DNA of 64,000 nucleotides from Croceicoccus mobilis (GCF_001661965.1 NZ_LYWZ01000025.1:248001-312000); one strand, 5' to 3'; counted from the stretch's first letter, positions 19,493 to 29,710 are shown. Translations and numbers: made by a program. Notes: a model not told the origin generated them from the letters alone.

Positions 19493-19529
19493 TAAGAACG
19501 GCCAGCAGCAAAGAAAGACGGGATTGGGG

Positions 19530-22052
19530 ATGGCAGGCAAGCTTGCATCACTCGCGATGGCGGGGCTTTTGGCAGGGACCGCGGCAGTGGCCCATGCAGG
19601 GCAGAACGCGCCGGTACTCACGAGTGAGAACACACGCGCTACCGCGCATGACATCACGCTTTGGCCAGAGGCGCGATCGCCATCGGCGATCACCGACACG
19701 GCAACCGAAAACCGGATTTCGGCAATTCTTGCCGCGATGACGCTGAAGCAGAAGATCGGGCAGCTGATCCAGGCCGACATCAGTACGATCACGCCTGATG
19801 ACCTGGCCCAATATCCGGTCGGCAGCCTGCTCGCGGGCGGCAATTCGGGGCCTTATGGCGACGAACGCGCCAATGCCAGCGAATGGGACCGGATGATCCG
19901 CGAATTCCGCGCAGCATCCACCGCGCCGCGCGCGCAGGGTGTGGCGGTGCCGATCATCTTTGGCATCGACGCGGTGCATGGCCACAATAACGTGCCGGGT
20001 GCGACGATCTTTCCGCATAATGTCGGCCTTGGCGCGGCGCATGATCCTGATCTCATCCGCCGCATCGGCGAAATCACCGCTGACGAGATCGCGGGCAGCG
20101 GCATCGAATGGACCTTCGCGCCTACGCTCGCCGTGCCTCAGGACTTGCGCTGGGGCCGCGCTTATGAGGGCTATTCATCCGATCCCGCAATCGTCGCCAG
20201 CTATTCGAAAGCGATGGTGCTGGGCCTGCAGGGGCCGCTGAAATCGGGCGTTGAAATCGACGCGACCCATGTGGCCGCAACTGCCAAGCACTTCCTTGCC
20301 GATGGCGGCACCGAAGGGGGCAAGGACCAGGGCGACGCGAAGATCGGCGAGGACGAGCTTGTCCGCGTCCATAACGCCGGATACCCCGGCGCGATTGATG
20401 CCGGGGCGCTGACCGTGATGGCCAGCTTCTCCAGCTGGAACGGGGCGAAGAACCACGCCAATCCGTATCTTCTGTCCGACGTGCTCAAGGGGCGCATGGG
20501 CTTTGGCGGTTTCGTAGTGGGTGACTGGAACGGCCACGGGCAGGTTCCGGGCTGCACCGTCACCGATTGCGTGCCCGCGCTGATGGCGGGGCTCGACATG
20601 TTCATGGCGCCCGACAGCTGGAAGGGCCTGTTCGACAACATGTACAGCCATGCCCGTGCCGGTGATATCCCGCAGGCGCGCATCAATGATGCTGTGCGCC
20701 GCATCCTGCGGGTCAAGGCGAAGCTCGGCCTGCTTGACGATCCGATCCCGGCGCGGCGCGATTATGCTGCCATCGGCGCGCCCGAACATCTGGCCGTGGC
20801 GCGCGAGGCGGTGGCGAAATCGCTGGTGCTTTTGAAAAATTCCGGTTCGGTCCTGCCGATCAAACCCGGCGCGAAAGTGCTGGTCGCGGGTGAGGGCGCG
20901 AACAGTTTTGCCATGCAGTCGGGTGGCTGGACGATCAGCTGGCAGGGCACGGATGTGACCCGCGAGGATTTCCCCAATGGCCAGACCATCTGGGACGGCA
21001 TCGACGCCGCCGTGACCGAAGCGGGCGGCAGCGCGACCTTGTCCGAAGACGGCAGCTTTGCCGAAAAGCCCGATGTCGCCATCGTGGTGTTCGGCGAAAA
21101 ACCCTATGCAGAATTTCAGGGCGATGTCCCGACGCTCGCCTATCAGCCCAGCGGCGCGAGCGATCTGGCGCTCCTGAAAAAGCTGAAGAGCGAAGGGGTA
21201 AAAGTCGTTTCGGTTTTCCTGTCGGGCCGTCCCATGTTCATGAGCCGCGAAATAAACGCCTCCGATGCGTTCGTTGCCGCATGGCTTCCCGGGTCGCAGG
21301 GCGCGGGCGTGGCCGATGTGCTGGTCGCGGGGGCGGATGGCAAGCCGGTGCGTGATTTCACCGGCGCGCTGTCGTTCCCATGGCCAAGAGACGCGGTATC
21401 GCCGATCGCCGATCCGCTGTTCGATCTGGGCTATGGCCTGAGCTATACGAAACCCGGCACCGTGCCGAAACTGGCAGAGGGTTTCGGCCTCGACATTGCG
21501 CAGGCGCTGAACGTGGAGGATTTCTTCGTCGCGGGCCGCGCGCAGGCACCGTGGGAGATGAGCCTGACCGACGCAGGCGGCAAGCGTTCGGTCGGCCCCG
21601 CGCCGTCCAGCAGCGCGGGCGGTGCCATCGTGGCACGCTCAGTCGATTACGCGGCGCAGGAGGATGCGAAGTCCATCGTTTTCACCGGCCCCGGCACGGT
21701 GTCCATCGACGGCCCTGCCGCCGATCTGTCGCGCCAGCTCAACAATGCGTTTGCGCTGCGGCTCGACTGGCGGATCGATGCGCGCGGCGATGCGCCGGTG
21801 TCGCTGGGCATGGGCAATAACATGGTATCGCTCGATGATTGGCTGGACGGCGCGCCCATCGGAGAGGCGACCACCTTGCGGATTCCGCTGCGTTGTTTTG
21901 CTGACTTGGGCGCAGATTTTGCGCAAGTGGGCAATGCCCTGCGAATCGATGCGGGCGTAGGGTTTGCGGCAACGCTGATCGGCGCCAATGTCGAAGCGGT
22001 GGGCGAAAACTACGATTGTCCCCCGGCCGCGCCGGTAGCGCCCGCACAGTAA
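19530..22052 (+). CDS. Exported GH3 beta-glucosidase / exo-beta-glucanase
   Basis: A protein of 840 residues from ATG 19530 (a TTG six bases earlier is in frame but has no advantage). A signal peptide ends AVAHA. GH3 features in order: MTLKQKIGQLIQ, the N-terminal barrel with VPIIFGIDAVHGHNN, KHFLADGGTEGGKDQG, the nucleophile region GGFVVGDWNGHG (D332), then the C-terminal sandwich with LVLLKNSGSVLPIKP and a long extra C-terminal region typical of exo-1,4/1,3-beta-glucosidases of about 840 residues. It releases glucose from beta-glucan oligosaccharides in the periplasm, followed by the transporter gene 37 nt downstream. Confidence 0.92.
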   Translation: MAGKLASLAMAGLLAGTAAVAHAGQNAPVLTSENTRATAHDITLWPEARSPSAITDTATENRISAILAAMTLKQKIGQLIQADISTITPDDLAQYPVGSLLAGGNSGPYGDERANASEWDRMIREFRAASTAPRAQGVAVPIIFGIDAVHGHNNVPGATIFPHNVGLGAAHDPDLIRRIGEITADEIAGSGIEWTFAPTLAVPQDLRWGRAYEGYSSDPAIVASYSKAMVLGLQGPLKSGVEIDATHVAATAKHFLADGGTEGGKDQGDAKIGEDELVRVHNAGYPGAIDAGALTVMASFSSWNGAKNHANPYLLSDVLKGRMGFGGFVVGDWNGHGQVPGCTVTDCVPALMAGLDMFMAPDSWKGLFDNMYSHARAGDIPQARINDAVRRILRVKAKLGLLDDPIPARRDYAAIGAPEHLAVAREAVAKSLVLLKNSGSVLPIKPGAKVLVAGEGANSFAMQSGGWTISWQGTDVTREDFPNGQTIWDGIDAAVTEAGGSATLSEDGSFAEKPDVAIVVFGEKPYAEFQGDVPTLAYQPSGASDLALLKKLKSEGVKVVSVFLSGRPMFMSREINASDAFVAAWLPGSQGAGVADVLVAGADGKPVRDFTGALSFPWPRDAVSPIADPLFDLGYGLSYTKPGTVPKLAEGFGLDIAQALNVEDFFVAGRAQAPWEMSLTDAGGKRSVGPAPSSSAGGAIVARSVDYAAQEDAKSIVFTGPGTVSIDGPAADLSRQLNNAFALRLDWRIDARGDAPVSLGMGNNMVSLDDWLDGAPIGEATTLRIPLRCFADLGADFAQVGNALRIDAGVGFAATLIGANVEAVGENYDCPPAAPVAPAQ

Positions 22053-22089
22053 CGAGCGGCAAAACCGCCAGCCGAAGAGAGGTTTCCCG

Positions 22090-23388
22090 ATGGCACTAGC
22101 CCCCGACGTTTCGTCGAGCACTGACACCGCGCCCATGACCGACGATACCCCGCCGGTCGATGCGCCGGGCCTTCAGTATTTCGTGTTCGCGCTGTTCTTC
22201 ATTTTTGGCGGGATCACCTCGCTGAACGATGTCATCATCCCGAAGCTGAAAGAGCTTTTCACGCTCAATTACACGCAGGCAATGCTTGTGCAGTTCTGCT
22301 TCTTCACCGCCTATCTGGTGATCGGCATTCCCGGCGCGAAGCTGGTGAAGAAGCTGGGCTATATGCGCGGTGCGGTCGCGGGGCTGGTGCTGATGATGGT
22401 GGGCTGCCTGCTCTTCATCCCGGCCAGCCAGAACGCGGTCTATGGCCTGTTCCTGTTTGCCTTGTTCGTGCTGGCCTCGGGCGTGGTGATCATCCAGGTG
22501 GTCGCCAATCCGCTGATCTCGATGCTGGGCAAGCCTTCCACCGCGCACAGCCGCCTGACTTTCGCGCAGGCGTTCAATTCCTTTGGCACCTATATCTTCC
22601 CGCTGGTTGGCGCCGGGCTGATCCTGGGCAAGCTGGCTGACGTTTCGGCGGACGAGCTGGAGGGCGCAGCGCTTGCCGCCTATCGTTCGGCCGAAAGCGC
22701 GATGATCGCCAATACCTATATCGGCCTCGCCGTTGCCATCGGCATCGTGGCGCTTGCGGTCTGGATGTTCCGCAACAAGCTCAAGGGTGAAAACCACGAA
22801 GACACCAGCATCGCCGAAGGCCTGTCCCTGCTGAAGCGTCCGCGCTTCGGTTACGGTGCGCTGTGCATCTTCCTTTACGTCGGTGCGGAAGTGTCGATCG
22901 GGTCTGTCATCATCAACTATCTCATGCTCGAAGACGTTCTGGGCCAGCCCGAGAACGTGATCGGCTGGATGATCAGCCTCTATTGGGGCGGTGCGATGAT
23001 CGGGCGGTTCATCGGTTCGCTGGTGCTGCGTTTCGTCAGCCCCGGGCTGGTGCTGGCGTTCAACACCTGTGCGGCAATCGCGCTGATCGCGATCTCGACC
23101 AATACGACGGGCGTGGTCTCGGCCTATTCGCTGCTGGCTATCGGCCTGATGAATTCGATCATGTTCCCGACGATCTTCAGCCTCGCCTGCGAAAAGCTGG
23201 GCCCGCGCGCGGCGGATGGATCGGGCATCATCAATGTCGCGATCTTCGGCGGCGCGGTCGTGCCGCTGGCAACCGGAGCATTGGCCGACCTGTCGGGCAG
23301 CCTCGGTTTTGCGCTGATCCTGCCGGCGATCTGCTACGCAATCATTGCCGGCTTCGGAATATTTGCCAGAAAGCCTGCGGTCAGCTAA
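22090..23388 (+). CDS. Sugar:H+ symporter, FucP/GluP-type MFS transporter
   Basis: A protein of 432 residues with about 12 hydrophobic membrane segments. FucP-family marks include FALFFIFGGITSLNDVIIPKLK in the first helix, QVVANPLISMLG and RLTFAQAFNSFGTYIFP. It is thus a probable glucose/galactose-like importer in the inner membrane. It follows GH3 with 37 nt between and a GAAGAGAGG ribosome binding site. It completes the pathway: receptor, GH16, GH3, then monosaccharide uptake. The sugar specificity (glucose) is inferred from context. Confidence 0.9.
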   Translation: MALAPDVSSSTDTAPMTDDTPPVDAPGLQYFVFALFFIFGGITSLNDVIIPKLKELFTLNYTQAMLVQFCFFTAYLVIGIPGAKLVKKLGYMRGAVAGLVLMMVGCLLFIPASQNAVYGLFLFALFVLASGVVIIQVVANPLISMLGKPSTAHSRLTFAQAFNSFGTYIFPLVGAGLILGKLADVSADELEGAALAAYRSAESAMIANTYIGLAVAIGIVALAVWMFRNKLKGENHEDTSIAEGLSLLKRPRFGYGALCIFLYVGAEVSIGSVIINYLMLEDVLGQPENVIGWMISLYWGGAMIGRFIGSLVLRFVSPGLVLAFNTCAAIALIAISTNTTGVVSAYSLLAIGLMNSIMFPTIFSLACEKLGPRAADGSGIINVAIFGGAVVPLATGALADLSGSLGFALILPAICYAIIAGFGIFARKPAVS

Positions 23389-23436
23389 CGGGCCGCTCAT
23401 TACTGCTCTTGCACCGCACTTTGCGGTCATGAGACC

Positions 23437-23470
23437 ATACGCCGGGCCCATCCCGTGGGGTCCGGCGTAT
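23437..23470 (+). terminator. Terminator-like hairpin closing the glucan locus
   Basis: ATACGCCGGGCCC can pair with GGGTCCGGCGTAT (one mismatch) across a short loop. The T-tract after it is weak (TTGCG), so efficiency is uncertain. It lies between the sugar transporter and the PHA synthase gene. Confidence 0.6.
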
Positions 23471-23531
23471 TTGCGTCAGGTCAAGGACGCGCGCGCCGGC
23501 ATCGTGGCAGGGCATAAGCGCAGGAGTGACC

Positions 23532-25298
23532 ATGGCCTTACCCGACAAGCGCGCAAGTATTATCGAAAGCCACGCCGACCCGCTGGACGGCGTGGCCGAG
23601 ACGATGGACCGATCCAGCTTTTCGGTGATCGCGCAGGCGACGCACGGCCTGTCCCCTGTCACCATGATGCAGGCGTGGTCGGACTGGGCGATGCATCTGG
23701 CAGTATCCCCCGGAAAGCAGATGCAGCTGACGTCGAAAGCGGCGCGTAAGCTGGCGCGGCTTGCCACCACCACGCTGTCGGGCCAGCTCGCCGATCATCC
23801 CGCGATCGAGCCTCTGGAGCAGGATCACCGCTTCGACGACGACGCGTGGAAGCATTGGCCCTTCAACGCGATCAGCCAGTCCTTCCTCCTTCAGCAGCAA
23901 TGGTGGCATGCGGCCACGACCGGGGTGATGGGCGTGACCCGCCACCACGAGAACATCGTCGATTTCGCCACGCGCCAGATGCTCGACATGATGGCCCCCA
24001 GCAATTTCATCGCGACCAATCCGGTGCTGCAGGAAAGGATCGTCGAAACGGGCGGCAAATGCCTCGTCGACGGGGCGCGGCTGTTCCTTGAAGATTTCAC
24101 CGCAACGATCCGCGGCGAACCTTCGGTCGATACCGGCGATTTCAAGGTGGGCGAGACTTTGGCCGTCACGCCGGGGAAGGTCGTGTTCCGCAACCGGCTG
24201 ATCGAGCTGATCCAATATTTACCCACGACCGACAAGGTCAGGCCCGAACCGGTGCTGATCGTGCCGGCGTGGATTATGAAATATTACATCCTCGACCTGT
24301 CGCCCCATAACTCGCTGATCGCGTGGCTGGTGGGGCAGGGTTATACCGTGTTCGCGATCAGCTGGCACAACCCGGTCAGCCACGACCGCGATCTCGACCT
24401 TGACGATTATCGCACTTTGGGGCCGATGGCGGCGCTGGATGCGATTGGCGCGATCACCGGGGCGGAAAAGACGCATGCGCTGGGCTATTGCCTTGGCGGG
24501 ACGCTGCTTTCGATCACTGCCGCCGCAATGGCGCGGGACCGCGATCACCGGCTTGCCAGCCTTACCCTGCTTGCCGCCCAGACCGAGTTTTCGGAGCCGG
24601 GGGAACTGGGCCTCTTCATCGACGAAGCGCAATTGAACCTGCTTGAAAACATGATGTGGGGATCGGGCTATCTCGATAGTAGCCAGATGGGCGGGGCTTT
24701 CCAGATCCTCAGGTCCAGCGATCTCATCTGGTCGCGCGTTCTGAAAACCTATTTGATGGGCGAGCGCGAGGAGATGAGCGACCTGATGGCGTGGAACGCC
24801 GATGGCACGCGCATGCCTTACGCCATGCACAGCCAGTATCTGAAAAAGCTGTTCCTGCACGATGCCTTGGCCGAGGGGCATTTCAAGGCAGGCGGCAAGG
24901 GCGTGAGCCTGTCGTCCCTTCGCCAGCCGATATTCCTTGTCGGGACCGAACGCGATCATGTCGCCCCATGGCATTCGGTGCATAAGCTGCACTGGCTGAC
25001 GCCGGCAGAGATTACCTTCGTGCTGACCAGCGGCGGGCATAATGCCGGCATCGTGTCCGAACCGGGTCACCGGCACCGGCATTACAAGATCATGACCCGG
25101 GAAAAGGACGGCCCCGCCATTGGCGCGGAAGAATGGTGCCACATGGCCGAAAGCCGCGAAGGATCGTGGTGGAGCGCATGGGGCGAATGGCTGGCTACGC
25201 AATCGGGCACGCCGGTAAAACCGCCGCCGATGGGCAATTCCCGATGCGGATATCCGGCCATCGAGGACGCGCCCGGTTCCTATGTGATGGAGCGATAG
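23532..25298 (+). CDS. phaC: Class I poly(3-hydroxyalkanoate) synthase
   Basis: A protein of 588 residues from ATG 23532, preceded by AGGAG at 5 nt. The PhaC lipase-like box is G-Y-C320-L-G-G with the catalytic Cys. The Asp (GTERDHVAPW) and His (TSGGHNAGI) of the triad follow in the expected C-terminal positions. The region YILDLSPHNSLIAWLVGQG and FAISWHNP are class I hallmarks, and the N-terminal PhaC domain is complete. It polymerises 3-hydroxyacyl-CoA into storage polyester granules. No phaA, phaB or phasin gene is adjacent. The next gene is a MaoC-phosphotransacylase fusion 4 nt downstream, so the two are likely co-transcribed. Confidence 0.93.
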   Translation: MALPDKRASIIESHADPLDGVAETMDRSSFSVIAQATHGLSPVTMMQAWSDWAMHLAVSPGKQMQLTSKAARKLARLATTTLSGQLADHPAIEPLEQDHRFDDDAWKHWPFNAISQSFLLQQQWWHAATTGVMGVTRHHENIVDFATRQMLDMMAPSNFIATNPVLQERIVETGGKCLVDGARLFLEDFTATIRGEPSVDTGDFKVGETLAVTPGKVVFRNRLIELIQYLPTTDKVRPEPVLIVPAWIMKYYILDLSPHNSLIAWLVGQGYTVFAISWHNPVSHDRDLDLDDYRTLGPMAALDAIGAITGAEKTHALGYCLGGTLLSITAAAMARDRDHRLASLTLLAAQTEFSEPGELGLFIDEAQLNLLENMMWGSGYLDSSQMGGAFQILRSSDLIWSRVLKTYLMGEREEMSDLMAWNADGTRMPYAMHSQYLKKLFLHDALAEGHFKAGGKGVSLSSLRQPIFLVGTERDHVAPWHSVHKLHWLTPAEITFVLTSGGHNAGIVSEPGHRHRHYKIMTREKDGPAIGAEEWCHMAESREGSWWSAWGEWLATQSGTPVKPPPMGNSRCGYPAIEDAPGSYVMER

Positions 25299-25302
25299 GG
25301 CA

Positions 25303-26715
25303 ATGCACGACACCGCGACCATCGAGAACCGCACATTCGACGAAATATCCGTCGGCGACAGCGCCAGCGTGTCGCGCACGCTGACAGAGCGTGACATCCA
25401 GCTATTCGCCTTGGCATCGGGCGATGTGAACCCCGCGCATATGGACCCGGAATATGCCGAAGGGGACATGTTCCACCATGTGATCGCCCATGGCCTGTGG
25501 GGCGGCGGTCTGATCAGCGCGGTGCTGGGGACGGAATTGCCGGGGCCGGGCACGATCTATCTGGGGCAGAGCTTTCGCTTTCTCAAACCCGTCAGCCTTG
25601 GCGATCACATCACCGCCACCGTCACGGTGAAGGAAAAGCGCGAGAAGCATCACGCACTGACGCTGGACTGCCAATGCACCAACCAGCGCGGCGAAGCGGT
25701 GATCACGGGAGAGGCCGAGGTCATGGCCCCGACCGAGAAGATCCGCCGCAAGCGGGTCGAACTTCCGCGGGTCGTCATCCCCGATCACGATGTCCACGCC
25801 GCGCTGGTCAAACGCTGCCGGGGCGGCGAACCGGTGCCCACTGCGATCGTTCACCCGTGCTCCGCCGTGGCATTGTCCGCAGCGCTGGAGGCCGCGGAGG
25901 CGGGCATGATCGTGCCCATCCTCGTCGGCCCGCAGGTAAAGATCGAAAGCGTGGCGCAGGAAGCCGGGATCGACATTTCGGGCCTTCGCATCGAAGCGGC
26001 CCCGCACAGCCATGCCGCCGCCGCGCGCGGGGTGGATCTGGTGATTTCGGGCGAGGCGCGGCTGCTGATGAAAGGCTCGCTCCACACCGATGAGCTGATG
26101 CATGCGGTATTGGACAAGACGCATGGGCTGCGCACCGAACGCCGCCTCAGCCATGTCTATGTGATGGATGTGCCGGGGCACGAACCGCCGCTGCTGATTA
26201 GCGATGCCGCGATCAATGTCGCGCCCACCTTGATGGAAAAGGCCGACATCATCCGGAACGCCATCGATGTCGCCCACGTCATCGGCATCGAAACGCCCCG
26301 CGTCGCCATCCTGTCCGCATCGGAAACGGTGATGCCGGTGATGGAATCGACACTGGATGCCGCCGCCTTGTGCAAGATGGCGGATCGCGGGCAGATCACC
26401 GGCGGAGTGCTGGATGGGCCGCTGGCCTTCGACAATGCGATCAGCGCGATTGCGGCGCGGGAAAAGGGCATCGTCTCACCCGTTGCGGGCAATGCCGAGA
26501 TCCTGATCGTGCCGACACTGGAAGCGGGCAACATGCTGGCCAAGGAACTGACCTTCCTTGCCGGTGCGGATGCCGCCGGCATCGTGCTGGGCGCGCGCGT
26601 GCCGATTATCCTGACCAGCCGCGCCGATAGCGAAAGGACGCGCATCGCATCCTGCGCGCTGGGCGTATTACTGTCGCGCGCGGGCACTCTGGCCGCGCCG
26701 GGATTGGCGGAGTGA
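25303..26715 (+). CDS. MaoC-like hydratase fused to phosphate acyltransferase (PTA/PTB)
   Basis: A protein of 470 residues. The first about 140 residues are a MaoC/hot-dog enoyl-CoA hydratase domain (FALASGDVNPAHMDPEYA with the Asp/His dyad, and HGLWGGGLISAVLGT). Residues from about 155 form a phosphate acetyl/butyryl-transferase domain (AVALSAALEAAEAGMIVPILVG, ISDAAINVAPTLMEKADII, VAILSASETVMPVM). This fusion is a known bifunctional family. It starts 4 nt after phaC, linking acyl-CoA hydration and acyl-CoA/acyl-phosphate exchange to polyester metabolism (inference). The usual acetate kinase partner gene is not in the window. Confidence 0.9.
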   Translation: MHDTATIENRTFDEISVGDSASVSRTLTERDIQLFALASGDVNPAHMDPEYAEGDMFHHVIAHGLWGGGLISAVLGTELPGPGTIYLGQSFRFLKPVSLGDHITATVTVKEKREKHHALTLDCQCTNQRGEAVITGEAEVMAPTEKIRRKRVELPRVVIPDHDVHAALVKRCRGGEPVPTAIVHPCSAVALSAALEAAEAGMIVPILVGPQVKIESVAQEAGIDISGLRIEAAPHSHAAAARGVDLVISGEARLLMKGSLHTDELMHAVLDKTHGLRTERRLSHVYVMDVPGHEPPLLISDAAINVAPTLMEKADIIRNAIDVAHVIGIETPRVAILSASETVMPVMESTLDAAALCKMADRGQITGGVLDGPLAFDNAISAIAAREKGIVSPVAGNAEILIVPTLEAGNMLAKELTFLAGADAAGIVLGARVPIILTSRADSERTRIASCALGVLLSRAGTLAAPGLAE

Positions 26716-26826
26716 CGGGCAAAAATGCTGCGCAGCATGGACGGCGGTGACACCACTGCGCCCATGGCGTAAACTGCCCCAAAAATCATTGGGAAAGAGA
26801 AAAATCATCGCGAAGGAGAGGGCGTG

Positions 26827-28449
26827 ATGGCAGACCATGGACCGAAATCGGCAGAGGGCTATCCGCTCTCATTGCGCTTTCACGGGGCGGCGCGCACCGT
26901 CACCGGCAGTTGCATGGAATTCGCGCAAAAAGGCGTTTCGTTGCTGGTCGATTGCGGCATGTTCCAAGGGTCGCGCACGCTTGAATATCTGAACGCCGGA
27001 CCGTTCGAATTCGACCCCGCGAAAATTCCCGCCGTCATCCTCACCCATGCGCATATCGACCATAGCGGGCTGCTGCCGAAACTGGTCGCGCAGGGGTTCA
27101 AAGGCACGATCTGGTGCACCGGGCCTACCGCCGATCTCCTTGAATTCATGCTGGCCGATGCGGGCCGCATCCAGGAATCCGAAGCCGAGCGCCACAATCG
27201 CCGCCGCGACCGCGCGGGCGAAGAGGCGTTTCAGCCGGTCTATACCGAGGCCGACGCCATCGCCGCATGGCACCTTTGCCGCAAGGTCGAGCTGGAGGAA
27301 TGGTTCGAACCCGCGCCCGGTTTTCGTGCGCGCCTGTGGAACGCGGGGCACATATTGGGCGCAGCATCGGTGGAACTGGTGGCAGGCGGGGTGCAGATCA
27401 TGTGCTCTGGCGATATCGGCCCCGACAACAAGGCATTCCAGCCCGATCCCGAAGGGCCGTCGGGTTTCGACCATGTCATTTGCGAATCCACCTATGGCGG
27501 GCGTCAGCGCGAGCGCGTCTCTATCGCGGAACGTCGCCGCCTGCTGGGCGCAGAGGTCCGCTCGGCACTGGCACGGGGCGGAAACCTCATCATCCCGGTC
27601 TTCGCGCTGGAGCGGACACAGGAATTGCTGCTCGATCTCGCATCTTTGCTGCGCGAAGGGCAGGTGCCGGACGTGCCCGTCTTCATCGACAGCCCGCTCG
27701 CCAGCCGCGTCACCGAAGTCTTTGCCCGCTATGCGGCGGAGCTTGAGGATACGGGCGGAGCCAATGTCTTTGCCAGTCCGTCTTTCCATTTCACGGCAGA
27801 TGTATCGGAATCGATCCGCCTCAATTCGATGACCGGCGCGATCATCATGGCCGCATCGGGCATGTGTGAAGGCGGGCGCATCCGGCACCACCTGATCCAC
27901 AATCTCCACCGCCGGGGCAGCACCGTGCTGTTCGTCGGGTTTCAGGCGCAGGGGTCATTGGGCCGGGTGATACAAGAGGGTGCAAATGCCGTCCGCATTT
28001 CCGGCACCGATGTGCGGGTGAGGGCGCAGATCCGGCGGATCGACCATTACTCCGCCCATGCCGACGAATGCGAGTTGCTGGACTGGGTGGCGGCGCGCGA
28101 ACCCATCGGGGGCACATTGTTCCTTGACCATGGCGAACCCGAGGGGATGGAGCAGATGCGCCGCGAATTGCAGCGCCGCCGCCCGGATCAGAACGTGCGC
28201 CTGCCGGAAATAGGGGAGAGCTATGCGCTGGCGGCGGGTAAGCCGGCCAAGCGCATCGGCACGGGTCGCACCGAATTGCAGCAGGCGCTGGGCCGCGACT
28301 GGCAGAACGATTACGCCGCCTTTGTCACCGGGCTGAAAAGCGATCTTGCCCATATTCATGACGAGGCCAAGCGGCGCGAGGCGCTGAAGAAGATGAGCGA
28401 AATCCTCGATTCCTATTCCGAGTTTCGCGAGGGCAAGGCGAAGGCCTAG
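26827..28449 (+). CDS. MBL-fold metallo-hydrolase with beta-CASP and RMMBL domains
   Basis: A protein of 540 residues from ATG 26827, with GGAGAGG upstream. The zinc motif HxHxDH is complete at H74-A-H76-I-D78-H79 (THAHIDHSG). Then come the beta-CASP region (IPVFALERTQELLLDL, ASGMCEGGRIRHHL) and the C-terminal RMMBL strand RIDHYSAHADECELLDWV. This is the CPSF/Ysh1-like RNA-processing nuclease family; bacterial members often sit beside phosphotransacylase genes. The role is inferred as RNA processing. The stop codon lies in CTAG (28446-28449), shared with the convergent L,D-transpeptidase stop. Confidence 0.88.
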   Translation: MADHGPKSAEGYPLSLRFHGAARTVTGSCMEFAQKGVSLLVDCGMFQGSRTLEYLNAGPFEFDPAKIPAVILTHAHIDHSGLLPKLVAQGFKGTIWCTGPTADLLEFMLADAGRIQESEAERHNRRRDRAGEEAFQPVYTEADAIAAWHLCRKVELEEWFEPAPGFRARLWNAGHILGAASVELVAGGVQIMCSGDIGPDNKAFQPDPEGPSGFDHVICESTYGGRQRERVSIAERRRLLGAEVRSALARGGNLIIPVFALERTQELLLDLASLLREGQVPDVPVFIDSPLASRVTEVFARYAAELEDTGGANVFASPSFHFTADVSESIRLNSMTGAIIMAASGMCEGGRIRHHLIHNLHRRGSTVLFVGFQAQGSLGRVIQEGANAVRISGTDVRVRAQIRRIDHYSAHADECELLDWVAAREPIGGTLFLDHGEPEGMEQMRRELQRRRPDQNVRLPEIGESYALAAGKPAKRIGTGRTELQQALGRDWQNDYAAFVTGLKSDLAHIHDEAKRREALKKMSEILDSYSEFREGKAKA

Positions 28450-29639
28450 AAACAGCCCCCCGCCGCCGCCAGCCGGACCGGCTTTACCGGCGCGGGCGCC
28501 ATGGCGACAGACCGGATGCGTCCGTCGCGGCGATAGATGTCGGGCATGATCTTCACGCCGCCATCATCATCGGCCATAGCGGTGAAATAGGTGATGTAGA
28601 TCGCCAATGGCCGGTTCAGATCGACCACGGTCGATTTGTTCGTCGCGACCACGGCATCGACCTCTTCGCGGGTCATCTGCGTATCCAGCAAGGTGGCGGC
28701 AAAGCCAAGCGCATCGCCGACGCGGACACAGCCATGGCTGAAAGCGCGAACCTCTTTCTCGAACAGGGTCTTGTTCGGCGTGTCATGCAGATAGACGCTG
28801 AAACGATTGGGCATGACCAGCTTCATCTGGCCCAGCGCATTGGTCGGTCCCGGCCTCTGCCGCACGCCGCTGGCATCCCAGACATAGCCGCGCGCCTTTG
28901 CGGTCTGCGGGCTCTTGCGGATCAGCGATCCCACGCTTTCGCGCACGATGCTGGCGGGCACATACCACCAGGGGTTGAGGTTCACGCCCGTGACCTCTGC
29001 CTGAAACACAGGGGTCGGCGTGCTGGTCTTGCCGTTGATCACGCGCCAGTCGCCGACATGGCTGCCATCGCGCCAGAGCGCCAGTTTGAAAGCGGCGGCA
29101 TTGACGATGATGAAGTCGCGCCCCAGCCGCTGCGGCATCCAGCGCCAGCGTTCCATGTTGCGCGCGATGGTCGTGCGGTTTTCGGCATCGGTCTCTCTCG
29201 CCAGCGCCTGTTTCAAAACCGCATAGTCGGGATAGGCGGGGGCGAGACCTGCGAAGAACCTATCAAGCTTTCCGGCTGCCAGGGCCCGGTCGATGCGTGC
29301 GGGCAAGTCGATATCGGCATCGCTGTCGGTGATGTTCCATCCGGCGCGCTCCGCCTTTGTCGCGGCACCCAGCAGATGGCCGCGCGCCAGTTCCAGCGCG
29401 AGCGCATCGGCAGCCGCGTCGATCGCCTGCGCTTCATCCGACGCCCGCGCGGCGTCAAGCGCGCGCATCGAGGGTGAGGGCAGCGCATCGAGCGGTGCGG
29501 CTTCGACCCAGCGGGCCAGCACGGCGATTTCGGCAGGCGACCATTTCGCACGCTCCGGTGGCGAGCCGCCCTGCGCGATGACCGGCGCAGCGGCAAACCC
29601 CATCAGCATTGCAGCAAGAAGCACCAACCCCCGCTCCAT
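28446..29639 (-). CDS. L,D-transpeptidase (YkuD domain), exported
   Basis: A protein of 397 residues from ATG 29639 (GGAG nine bases upstream; a longer in-frame start at 29669 is unlikely). A signal peptide ends PVIAQ. A middle region of helical character is followed by the YkuD catalytic domain. The active site signature SHGCVRV is present with Cys304, preceded by YLHDTPNKTLFEKEVRAFSHGCVRV-type context. Such enzymes form 3-3 peptidoglycan cross-links or attach proteins to the wall. It is divergent from a second, unrelated L,D-transpeptidase gene with only 71 nt between them. Confidence 0.88.
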   Translation of the reverse strand: MERGLVLLAAMLMGFAAAPVIAQGGSPPERAKWSPAEIAVLARWVEAAPLDALPSPSMRALDAARASDEAQAIDAAADALALELARGHLLGAATKAERAGWNITDSDADIDLPARIDRALAAGKLDRFFAGLAPAYPDYAVLKQALARETDAENRTTIARNMERWRWMPQRLGRDFIIVNAAAFKLALWRDGSHVGDWRVINGKTSTPTPVFQAEVTGVNLNPWWYVPASIVRESVGSLIRKSPQTAKARGYVWDASGVRQRPGPTNALGQMKLVMPNRFSVYLHDTPNKTLFEKEVRAFSHGCVRVGDALGFAATLLDTQMTREEVDAVVATNKSTVVDLNRPLAIYITYFTAMADDDGGVKIMPDIYRRDGRIRSVAMAPAPVKPVRLAAAGGCF

Positions 29640-29710
29640 CGAAATACTCCATATTGTGTTGACTAACATATCTCAAACACTATATCTTGTGTCTAACGGG
29701 ATCGAAAGAC

